This document shows, one piece after another, positions 16,949 through 25,920 of a stretch of 31,820 nucleotides of DNA. The position numbers and the translations under genes were made by a program. The first letter of the stretch is position 1. The number at the start of each line of letters is the position of its first letter. Under the pieces are notes generated by a model that was not told the DNA's origin, made no database searches, and saw only the letters and a list, made by a program, of their open reading frames with translations. Origin of the DNA: Acidithiobacillus_B sp049965315 (lineage in GTDB: Bacteria; Pseudomonadota; Gammaproteobacteria; Acidithiobacillales; Acidithiobacillaceae); assembly GCF_049965315.1 (NCBI RefSeq), contig NZ_JBMFWL010000022.1, positions 1 through 31,820 of the forward strand. The letters are read 5' to 3'.

Positions 16949-17215
16949 ATGCTGAATGATCAGTTTCTGGATGAAGCACGGGAAGCGCCGAGCATAGTAC
17001 CCATGGCGCGAGTGGTAAACTGGTCCATCTTCCGCAGCCGCGAAGCGGCCGGACAGCATCTGCCCCATGTCCATCTCGGCGCAGGACAGGCGCTCGTCGG
17101 CGGCCACGGCCAGGATAGCATCGGCCCTTACTGGTGGGTGGGCGTCCAAGTGGACGATATCAGCCACTGGGGGGATGTGGCGGCGGTCAACAAGCATGGT
17201 CGTCAGGGCGACTAG
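16949..17215 (+). CDS. Small hypothetical protein, 88 aa
   Basis: I do not recognise this protein. It starts MLNDQFLDEAREAPS behind a good GAGGAG ribosome binding site nine bases upstream. It has no membrane segment or signal peptide. The middle is rich in His and Gly (HLPHVHLGAGQALVGGHGQ), followed by a Trp-containing patch (YWWVGVQVDDISHW). It is divergent from rnpB and converges on cca, overlapping the end of cca by 29 bp. Another 88-codon frame exists on the opposite strand (16931-17197) but has no ribosome binding site, so I favour this strand. The function is unknown. Confidence 0.55.
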   Translation: MLNDQFLDEAREAPSIVPMARVVNWSIFRSREAAGQHLPHVHLGAGQALVGGHGQDSIGPYWWVGVQVDDISHWGDVAAVNKHGRQGD

Positions 17216-18548
17216 ATCCCGCCATGCGCCGCTGGAGGACGGCGAGGACGGCGCCGCGATCCGCGTAGGCGCCGGAGACCTGCAGCTCTAGGGCGAGTTG
17301 CAAGGCCTTGCCCAGCGCGGGCCCCGGCGGAATCCCCAGGGCCATGAGATCCTCGCCGCGCACCCAGGGTGCGGGCAAGGCGCCGAGCACACCCAGTGCC
17401 GACCAGATCTCCCGGGCCTTCTGCAGGGCCGCTGGCATGCCTTCGGCTCCGGCTCCGGCTCCCCGGGCGTCGGCCAAGGCGAGATCCAGGAGCAGGGAGC
17501 GGTCGGGCACCCGCAAGGCCAGGCGGCCGTAGGCGGCAGTTCCCGCCCCATCCCGGGCGAGGGCATGGGGCGCGCCATGCCAGCGCAAGAGGGGCAGGAT
17601 TTGGCGCGTCAGCGCCGGCCCCGGAAACCAGCGGGCCAGAAAGGATTGGGCGGGGACCAGGCTTTGCTCGTGCCCGATGGCCCGCCAACGGCCTTGGGCA
17701 TCGCGGCGGGTCACCACGGCCTTGCCCAGGTCATGGAGCAGGGCCGCGAGCATCAGGATCAAATCGCGCTCCCGCTGCCCGCGCCGCAAGTGCCCGGCGG
17801 CGGCCAGGACCCGGCCGGTGTGAATCCAGACATCGCCTTCGGGGTGGGCATCCGGGCGCTGGGGGACCCCCTGCAAGGCCCGCAACTCCGGAAAAAGCGC
17901 GATGGCGCCCGTTTCCTGCAGGGCATCCCAGGAGCGGGGCAGATCCACCCCCCGCAGCAGGATCGCCTCCCACTCCTTGCGCACCCGCTCCCCGGCCACC
18001 CGCCCCAATTGCGGCGCCAAGTGGCGGCAACGACTGGCCGTAAGGGGATGGATGGCAAAGCCCAGTTGCCCAGTGAAGCGGGCGGCCCGCAGCACCCGCA
18101 GGGGGTCATCGGCAAAGCTGCGCGCATCCACCATGCGCAAGCGCCCGGCCCGCAGGTCCTCCTGACCGCCCCAGGCATCCAGCAGCGTTTCCGTGCGCGG
18201 ATCCCAGGCCATGGCATTGACGGTAAAGTCCCGCCGGCGGGCCGCCTCGGCCCAGGGCAAATGCGGGTCCACCCCTTGCCAGGTCCCTTGGGGCAAGGCG
18301 AACTCCGCGCCAGCCGCGACAAAGACCGCCAGGCGCGCCCCCACCCGGTGGGCCCCAAAAGGCGCCAGGCATTCCGCGAGACGCGTCTCGCTCAGCCCAT
18401 AGACCTCCACATCCCAGTCCTCGGGCGGCCGTCCCAAAAAGGCATCCCGCACCGCGCCCCCCACCACCAGCGCCCGGCCGCCGGCGCGCTCCACCGCCTG
18501 CAGGACCGGCGCCAGAGCTGCTGGCAGCTTCAGCGCCGCCAGAGCCAC
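17187..18548 (-). CDS. cca: CCA tRNA nucleotidyltransferase / poly(A) polymerase family protein with HD domain
   Basis: Class II nucleotidyltransferase expected to add or repair the tRNA 3' CCA end. From the chosen GTG it has 453 residues. Near the N-terminus are GGAVRD (30-35), the catalytic DWD (44-46), RRDFTVNAMAWDP, and the ATP/CTP-recognition helix DDPLRVLRAARF. A C-terminal HD phosphohydrolase motif is seen in LAALLHDLGKA. The open frame runs upstream to 18818 through the DUF2905 gene; no ATG lies near the expected N-terminus. I used the GTG at 18548, which overlaps DUF2905 by 19 bp but has no clear ribosome binding site, so the start is uncertain. A poly(A) polymerase or HD-domain relative cannot be excluded. 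Confidence 0.85.
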   Translation of the reverse strand: MALAALKLPAALAPVLQAVERAGGRALVVGGAVRDAFLGRPPEDWDVEVYGLSETRLAECLAPFGAHRVGARLAVFVAAGAEFALPQGTWQGVDPHLPWAEAARRRDFTVNAMAWDPRTETLLDAWGGQEDLRAGRLRMVDARSFADDPLRVLRAARFTGQLGFAIHPLTASRCRHLAPQLGRVAGERVRKEWEAILLRGVDLPRSWDALQETGAIALFPELRALQGVPQRPDAHPEGDVWIHTGRVLAAAGHLRRGQRERDLILMLAALLHDLGKAVVTRRDAQGRWRAIGHEQSLVPAQSFLARWFPGPALTRQILPLLRWHGAPHALARDGAGTAAYGRLALRVPDRSLLLDLALADARGAGAGAEGMPAALQKAREIWSALGVLGALPAPWVRGEDLMALGIPPGPALGKALQLALELQVSGAYADRGAVLAVLQRRMAGSSRPDDHAC

Positions 18549-18742
18549 AGGATCAGGGTGAGCAGGAGGGACACCAGAATGGACAGCAACAGGCTGGTGC
18601 CCAGGGGGAAAAAGACCTGAAAACCGGGCCGGCCCAGGCGGATATCGCCGGGCAGATGCCCCAGACCCAGGCGCTCGAGAAGGGGCCACAGGAGGCCGAG
18701 GAGGACCATCAGCAGGCCCAGGGTGATCCATATCTTCTGCAC
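18530..18742 (-). CDS. DUF2905 family small membrane protein
   Basis: Short protein of 70 residues with two hydrophobic segments joined by a loop containing LGHLPGDIRLGRPGFQVFFPLGTSLLLS, which is the DUF2905 pattern (conserved LPGDI and FPL). No biochemical function is established for this family as far as I know. The start is GTG. A GTG at 18748 is also in frame, but the ribosome binding site AGGGGG would overlap it, so the GTG at 18742, five bases beyond that site, is preferred. It lies between the acyl-CoA ligase gene (26 bp away) and cca, which it overlaps, in an apparent operon. Confidence 0.82.
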   Translation of the reverse strand: MQKIWITLGLLMVLLGLLWPLLERLGLGHLPGDIRLGRPGFQVFFPLGTSLLLSILVSLLLTLILWLWRR

Positions 18743-18768
18743 GCGCACCCCCTAAGCCGCTGCGGCCC

Positions 18769-20511
18769 TCATCCCGCCCGACCGCCACCGGCCGTGAGCG
18801 CATCGAGCACAGCGGCATACTTTTCCTTGACCACGTTGCGTTTGACTTTCAGGGTGGGGGTGAGTTCACCCGCCGCCTCGCTGAGGGGATGGTCCAGGAG
18901 GGCGAAGCGCCGCACCTGCTCATAGGAAGGCAGATCCGCCAGGGCATCCTGGATCACCCCCCGCAGCGCCTCCCGCCGCGCTGTCGGTGAAGCAGCCGGG
19001 CCCAGGCGGGCGGCCAGCAATTCCTCATTGGGAACGATCAGGGCCAGCAAATAGGGCAGGCGATCGCCAAACACCACCGCCTGGGCGATAAGGGGCTGCG
19101 CCGTGAGCCGCATCTCGATCTTCTGGGGAGGGATGTTCTCCCCGGCCGAATTGACGATGAGGTCCTTCTTGCGGTCGGTGATCCGCAGGTAGCCGTCCGC
19201 GTCGAGGCTGCCCACGTCCCCCGTATGCAGCCAGCCATCGGCCAGGGCTTCGCGGGTGGCAGTCTCGTTGTTCCAGTAACCGGCCATGATGGAAGGGCCC
19301 CGCACCAGGATCTCGCCGTCGGCGGCAATGCGGCCTTCGAGATTGGGCAGGAAGCGGCCTACCGTTCCCGGACGGATGGCCGCGAGGGGATTGGCGGCGA
19401 TCACCGGGCTCGCCTCGGTCATCCCGTAGCCCTCCACAATGGGCAATCCCAGGTCCAGGAAAAACCGGGCGATCTCCTCGGGCAGAGGGGCCCCGCCGGA
19501 CACGAAAAAACGCAGCCGCCCACCCAGTTTGGCGCGCAGGCTTCGGATCAGCAGGGCCCGGGCCAGATAATGTTGCCAGCCCTGCGGCGGCCGGGCCGCT
19601 TCCAGGCCGAGGCCGCGCCGCAGCAGGCGCCCCAAGAAACCCCGCCGCTCCTCCACCCCCCGGCGCACCCGGCCATAGAGCAGTTGAAAGACCCGCGGCA
19701 CGGCGATGAGGATATGGGGCTGCGCCAGGGCCATGTCCCGCAATACCGTATCGGGCCGTTCGGCATAGGCTACCTCCAGGCCCAGCAGATAGGCGCCAAA
19801 ATGGCCGGTACCGCGCTCGAAGACATGGGACAGGGGCAAAATGGACAAGAGCCGTTGTCCACGGCGCAGCGGCACCAGCGGCAAGAATCCACTGATATTG
19901 CTCAGGATGTTGCCATGACTGAGCATCACCCCCTTGGGCCAGCCGGTGGTGCCCGAGGTATAGACCAAGGTTGCCAGATCGTCCCGCCGCAGGGATCGCA
20001 GGCGCCCATCGAGCTCCGCAGCGGGGACGCCTTCGCCCAACTGCTCCAGCCCCGCCCAGGTGCCCGGTCCCGCGGTCCCGGCGCCGCCCTCGCGCAACAG
20101 CAGCCGATCGGCCGGCACCCCCCACGCCACCCCGCCATCGCCAATGCGCTCCCGCTCCGCCATTCCCTCCAGCAGCACCAGCCCCGCACCACTATCCCCC
20201 AATACATAGTGGATCTCCCGCGCGCCAAAACTGGGGTAGAGGGGCACCGTCACGGCCCCTACACTGAGGATGGCGAAGTCCATGAGGGCCCAGTCGACGG
20301 AATTGGGTGCCATGAGGATCACCCGCTCGCCGGCCTTGACCCCCAAACGGAGCAAGCCGCGGGCCCGCCGCCGCACCTTTTCGGCAAAATCCGCCGCCCC
20401 CATGGGGACAAAGCCCCCTGCGCCCCGCTGCAAGGCAATCACCCCCTGGGGGCTGGCCGCGCAACGGGCAAACAGCCCTTCGGGCAAACTGGACAACTGC
20501 GCCAAGGTCAT
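18769..20511 (-). CDS. Long-chain fatty acid--CoA ligase (AMP-forming)
   Basis: ANL-superfamily enzyme that activates fatty acids to acyl-AMP and then acyl-CoA; the FAA1-like long-chain type is inferred from overall sequence. Over 580 residues the motifs run LVYTSGTTGWPKGVMLSHG (182-200), LPLSHVFERG, FVSGGAPLPEE, GYGMTEASPV, a DGWLHTGDVG hinge region and ITDRKKDLIVNSAGENI. The C-terminal lysine region LTPTLKVKRNVVKEKY is also present. It starts 10 bp after the sspA-like gene with GAGGA about 7 nt before the ATG, so the two are probably co-transcribed. It could serve lipid recycling; substrate length cannot be read from sequence. Confidence 0.93.
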   Translation of the reverse strand: MTLAQLSSLPEGLFARCAASPQGVIALQRGAGGFVPMGAADFAEKVRRRARGLLRLGVKAGERVILMAPNSVDWALMDFAILSVGAVTVPLYPSFGAREIHYVLGDSGAGLVLLEGMAERERIGDGGVAWGVPADRLLLREGGAGTAGPGTWAGLEQLGEGVPAAELDGRLRSLRRDDLATLVYTSGTTGWPKGVMLSHGNILSNISGFLPLVPLRRGQRLLSILPLSHVFERGTGHFGAYLLGLEVAYAERPDTVLRDMALAQPHILIAVPRVFQLLYGRVRRGVEERRGFLGRLLRRGLGLEAARPPQGWQHYLARALLIRSLRAKLGGRLRFFVSGGAPLPEEIARFFLDLGLPIVEGYGMTEASPVIAANPLAAIRPGTVGRFLPNLEGRIAADGEILVRGPSIMAGYWNNETATREALADGWLHTGDVGSLDADGYLRITDRKKDLIVNSAGENIPPQKIEMRLTAQPLIAQAVVFGDRLPYLLALIVPNEELLAARLGPAASPTARREALRGVIQDALADLPSYEQVRRFALLDHPLSEAAGELTPTLKVKRNVVKEKYAAVLDALTAGGGRAG

Positions 20512-20521
20512 GGAGCGTTCC

Positions 20522-21142
20522 TCAGCGCATGGCCTTTTCCGCCGCGCTCAGACTGCGCTGAAAACTGTCCAGGGCAAAGAGCCGCTCCATGTACACGGTG
20601 GTCGCCCGCGCCGCCGCCGGCAGGGCGATGCCCAGCATCGGCAAACGCCACAGGAGGGGAGCCAGGGCGCAATCGAGGATGGTCATTTCCTCACCGAAGA
20701 GGAAACGCTGCTGGGCAAAGATGGTGCTCAGGCTCGCAAAACCGCTGCGCACCACCTCCTTGGCCGCATCCACCTGGGCCGCAGAGAAACCCGGCTGGAA
20801 CAGGGGGGCAAACCAGTCCCGATCGAAGCGCAGCAAGGCCAGGCGCACCTTGGCCCGGGAGATGGGATCCACCGGGATCAGCGGGGGGTGCGGAAAGCGC
20901 TCATCGAGATACTCCATCACCAGCACCGACTCATAAATGGCCAGGTCCCGATCCACCAGGGTCGGCACCTGATTGTAGGGATTGAGCTCGGCCAGGTCCT
21001 CCGGCTTCTTGGCCAGGTCCACATCAATGGTCTGGTACTCCATCGCCTTTTCTTCCAGGACAAAACGGACCCGATGGGCGTAGACACAGTCGCCGGTGGA
21101 ATACAGGGTCATCAGGGTTTTTTTGCTGCTTGGGGTAGCCAT
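20522..21142 (-). CDS. sspA: Stringent starvation protein A-like, glutathione S-transferase fold
   Basis: GST-fold protein of 206 residues. Known SspA binds RNA polymerase and supports stress and acid tolerance rather than acting as a GST. The N-terminal thioredoxin-like domain (MTLYSTGDCVYAHRVRFVLEEK) is followed by QVPTLVDRDLAIYES and the SspA signature MEYLDERFPHPPLIPVDP, including the surface PHP patch. A helical C-terminal domain follows. In many Gammaproteobacteria sspA is followed by sspB; here it is followed by an acyl-CoA ligase gene, and no sspB lies in the window. The ATG is preceded by AAGGAAGG. The symbol rests on family resemblance. Confidence 0.85.
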   Translation of the reverse strand: MATPSSKKTLMTLYSTGDCVYAHRVRFVLEEKAMEYQTIDVDLAKKPEDLAELNPYNQVPTLVDRDLAIYESVLVMEYLDERFPHPPLIPVDPISRAKVRLALLRFDRDWFAPLFQPGFSAAQVDAAKEVVRSGFASLSTIFAQQRFLFGEEMTILDCALAPLLWRLPMLGIALPAAARATTVYMERLFALDSFQRSLSAAEKAMR

Positions 21143-21181
21143 GGCGCCTTCCTTATCTCAGTGAGTTGCATTGCCCAATCC

Positions 21182-21212
21182 CTATCCGGCAGAGTGGCAT
21201 GCCACAGGATAG
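21182..21212. repeat. Nested inverted repeats in the sspA leader
   Basis: A perfect 12-bp palindrome GTGGCATGCCAC (21194-21205) is enclosed by outer arms CTATCC (21182-21187) and GGATAG (21207-21212). It lies about 10-30 bases downstream of the predicted sspA start point. It could be an operator or form a stem-loop in the leader RNA. No U-tract follows. Confidence 0.5.
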
Positions 21213-21219
21213 ACGTATT

Positions 21220-21228
21220 ATTGTACCA
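21220..21228 (-). promoter_or_regulatory. Putative extended -10 promoter of the sspA-like operon
   Basis: On the minus strand TGGTACAAT has an extended -10 TG and five of six -10 matches. The -35 region (CCCCAA) is poor, as tolerated for extended -10 promoters. It would give a leader of about 70 nt before the sspA ATG. Confidence 0.45.
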
Positions 21229-21334
21229 TTTTCGCCATCATTTTGGGGCGGCTCCCGGTCTTGTTTTTTGCCATCCCGCCCCCACCTTAGGAATCGGGCC
21301 GTTGGAGCAACGGTCGATAAAAGGAGACAAGATC

Positions 21335-21577
21335 ATGAAAAAGAGTTCTTCACTTGTCCTCGGTGTTGCCGTGCTTACCCTGGCCAGTGGTTGCGCCAAC
21401 ATGACCCCCACCCAGCAGCGCGCGGTCAGTGGCGGCGCCATCGGGGCCACGGGCGGCGCGGTGCTGGGCGCCGTAGCCGGCGGCAATCCTGCCGTCGGGG
21501 CGGCGGTGGGCGGTGCCGTGGGCGCCGGTGTGGGCGCCGCCCTGCCGCAAATCAAAAACGCCATCAACGGCAATTAA
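21335..21577 (+). CDS. Glycine-zipper lipoprotein (OsmB-like)
   Basis: Predicted outer-membrane or periplasm-facing lipoprotein of 80 residues. The signal peptide MKKSSSLVLGVAVLTLASGC ends in the lipobox ASGC, so Cys20 is the likely lipidated residue. The mature part holds two GxxxG-rich segments (GGAIGATGGAVLGAVAGG and AVGAAVGGAVGAGVGAAL), the glycine-zipper pattern of OsmB and related proteins. Function in this family is poorly defined; stress-related envelope roles are known for OsmB. AAGGAG precedes the ATG. A 6-bp hairpin with a 3-nt loop (21299-21313) lies just upstream of the ribosome binding site. The gene stands alone between the divergent sspA operon and lpxC. Confidence 0.85.
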   Translation: MKKSSSLVLGVAVLTLASGCANMTPTQQRAVSGGAIGATGGAVLGAVAGGNPAVGAAVGGAVGAGVGAALPQIKNAINGN

Positions 21578-21588
21578 GCATGGGACCT

Positions 21589-21623
21589 CCCGCAAACCGG
21601 GCCGGCCCCATCCGGTTTACGGG
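21589..21623. repeat. Imperfect hairpin downstream of the lipoprotein gene
   Basis: CCCG-C-AAACCGG pairs with CCGGTTT-A-CGGG across an 11-nt loop, giving 11 pairs with one C/A mismatch. It begins 12 bases after the lipoprotein stop. No T-run follows, so it is at best a weak terminator or a 3'-end stabilising structure. The 208-bp gap to lpxC otherwise holds the lpxC promoter candidate and leader. Confidence 0.4.
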
Positions 21624-21705
21624 CACACTATGAGGCCCGTCTGTGGGGATACGGACACATTGCCAGTGCGCGCGAATCCCTGTACACTCCCGACCGGTTG
21701 GTCAG

Positions 21706-21735
21706 TTGTAACAAGGCAACAGACCGTTGTAGTAT
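21706..21735 (+). promoter_or_regulatory. Putative lpxC promoter
   Basis: TTGTAA (21706-21711), an 18-bp spacer and TAGTAT (21730-21735) match four of six consensus bases at each element. The start point would be near 21742, giving a leader of about 44 nt. Confidence 0.45.
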
Positions 21736-21759
21736 GAGCTACAGGTAGCCAGCGGGAGG

Positions 21760-21777
21760 GCGATCCGCGGAGATCGC
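21760..21777 (+). promoter_or_regulatory. Small hairpin between the distant SD and the lpxC start
   Basis: GCGATC and GATCGC flank a 6-nt loop. The best Shine-Dalgarno-like run, GCGGGAGGG (21752-21760), is 25 bases from the ATG. Folding this 18-nt stem-loop would leave about 8 bases between them. A weaker GGAG lies partly in the loop. Its role is inference. Confidence 0.35.
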
Positions 21778-21785
21778 GATAGCAC

Positions 21786-22700
21786 ATGATCCGACAACGC
21801 ACATTGAAAAACATGATCTGGGGGACAGGCATCGGCTTGCATACCGGCAAGAAGGTGTACATCGGTCTGCGCCCCGCCCCCGTCAATACGGGCATCGTCT
21901 TCCATCGCAGCGACCTCGAAGGCGGAGCGTGGATCAAGGCCGATCCCCTCCATGTGGTCGACACCTGCCTGTCCACCAACCTCGGCAAGGAGGACGCGCG
22001 GGTAGCCACCATCGAGCACCTCATGTCCGCCCTCGCCGGTCTGGGCATCGACAATGCCTTTGTCGACCTCGATGGCCCCGAGGTGCCCATCATGGATGGC
22101 AGCGCCGCTCCCTTCGTCTTTTTGATCCAGTGCGCCGGCATCGAGGAACAGAACGCGCCCAAGCGCTTCATCCGCATCACCAAGACCCTGCGCGCCGAAG
22201 ACGCCGATCGCTGGGTACAACTGGAGCCCTACGAGGGCTTCAAAGTCAGCTTCACCATTGACTTCGACCACCCGGTCCTGAAAAACGGCGGGCAGGAAGT
22301 GACGGTGGATTTCGCCCGCACCTCCTACCTCAAGGAGGTTGCCAGGGCCCGCACCTTTGGCTTCATGCGCGAGGTGGAAACCCTGCGGCGCATGGGATTG
22401 GCCCTGGGCGGCAACCTCGACAACGCCATCGTCGTCGACGATTACCGGGTGCTCAACGAAGAGGGGCTGCGCTACACCAACGAGTTCGTGCGCCACAAGG
22501 TGCTGGACTCCATCGGCGATCTCTATCTCCTCGGCCACCCTTTGGTGGGGCACTTCTCCGGCTACAAGTCCGGTCATGCCCTCAACAACACCCTGCTGCG
22601 CGCCCTTCTGCAGCGTCAGGACGCCTGGGAATTTGTGGATTACTCCACCAAGCGCGCGCCTTTTTCCTTCGTCGAGGCCACCGCGGCCGCCTCGGCCTGA
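21786..22700 (+). CDS. lpxC: UDP-3-O-acyl-N-acetylglucosamine deacetylase LpxC
   Basis: Zinc enzyme for the committed step of lipid A synthesis. The 304 residues align throughout with E. coli LpxC (305): MIRQRTLKNMIWGTGIGLHTG, the EHLMSALAGLGIDN helix with Glu77 and zinc ligand His78, PIMDGSAAPF, ARTFGF, and VVDDYRVLNEEGLR. The catalytic HKVLDSIGD carries zinc ligands His237 and Asp241, and SGHALNN carries His264. The upstream in-frame stop fixes the ATG. The 3' end overlaps the opposite-strand DUF721 gene by 61 bp. Unlike many proteobacteria, lpxC is not directly downstream of ftsZ here. Confidence 0.97.
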   Translation: MIRQRTLKNMIWGTGIGLHTGKKVYIGLRPAPVNTGIVFHRSDLEGGAWIKADPLHVVDTCLSTNLGKEDARVATIEHLMSALAGLGIDNAFVDLDGPEVPIMDGSAAPFVFLIQCAGIEEQNAPKRFIRITKTLRAEDADRWVQLEPYEGFKVSFTIDFDHPVLKNGGQEVTVDFARTSYLKEVARARTFGFMREVETLRRMGLALGGNLDNAIVVDDYRVLNEEGLRYTNEFVRHKVLDSIGDLYLLGHPLVGHFSGYKSGHALNNTLLRALLQRQDAWEFVDYSTKRAPFSFVEATAAASA

Positions 22701-23155
22701 AGCCCTTCGAGGGTATCCGCCAGACGCCGCAAGGCGGCCGCGAGATCACCGGATAGGCCTTCGGCGGCCCCGCGCAGGGCGGGAGGGGCGCTCGCCGGTA
22801 TCACCCAGGTCCGGCGCAGGGGGCGCGTGGCCTGTGCCGGCGGCAAGGGCCGCACCAGCGCCTCGATGCGTTCTGCCGCCTCTGCGGGGAAGGCCGCGTT
22901 CCAGGCCTTGAGGATCTTTTTCTCATGGCGGCGCAGCCAGGGCACCCAAACCGGGCTCTGGCAGAGCACCCGCAACACGCCTCCGGACCAGGAAAACAGC
23001 CAAGTGCGGTCCTGTGCCTCCAGGGGCAGCAGGCCATTCCAGGCGGGCTGACGCGCGCGCAGGCGCAGGCCCTCCCGGTAAATTGCGCCCACGTCACCCG
23101 CCGCAACACCGGAAATCGGGCGCCATGGAGACCGGCTCTTACCATTCATGGTCAT
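22640..23155 (-). CDS. DUF721 / DciA-like protein
   Basis: Protein of 171 residues resembling DUF721, the family containing DciA, a replicative-helicase loader or operator in bacteria that lack DnaC. The hallmark region is LLPLEAQDRTWLFSWSGGVLRVLCQSPVWVPWLRRHEKKIL, with the alternating hydrophobic strand and the W-x-x-x-L-R pattern. The N-terminus is basic and the C-terminus is alanine-rich and helical. It is divergent from secA (44 bp between starts) and converges on lpxC with a 61-bp overlap. Codons 1 and 3 are both ATG, and no ribosome binding site is seen. The DciA function is inferred from family resemblance only. Confidence 0.75.
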   Translation of the reverse strand: MTMNGKSRSPWRPISGVAAGDVGAIYREGLRLRARQPAWNGLLPLEAQDRTWLFSWSGGVLRVLCQSPVWVPWLRRHEKKILKAWNAAFPAEAAERIEALVRPLPPAQATRPLRRTWVIPASAPPALRGAAEGLSGDLAAALRRLADTLEGLQAEAAAVASTKEKGARLVE

Positions 23156-23160
23156 TCATG
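23143..23160. repeat. CATTCATG direct repeat with 10-bp period
   Basis: CATTCATG occurs at 23143-23150 and 23153-23160, separated by GT. The pair spans the start of the DUF721 gene and sits 40 bp before the secA ATG. Helical phasing would suit a DNA-binding protein, but one pair alone could be chance. Confidence 0.3.
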
Positions 23161-23199
23161 CTACGTTATTGGGCAGTTTTTGCCTAGGTTTATCCGCTC

Positions 23200-25905
<2,706 letters not shown>

Positions 25906-25920
25906 GCAAAAGGACCCTTC

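Noticed and set aside
16931..17197. 88-codon minus-strand ORF overlapping the end of cca
   Set aside because: It has no ribosome binding site and covers the same bases as the plus-strand ORF, which has one. Kept only as an alternative.
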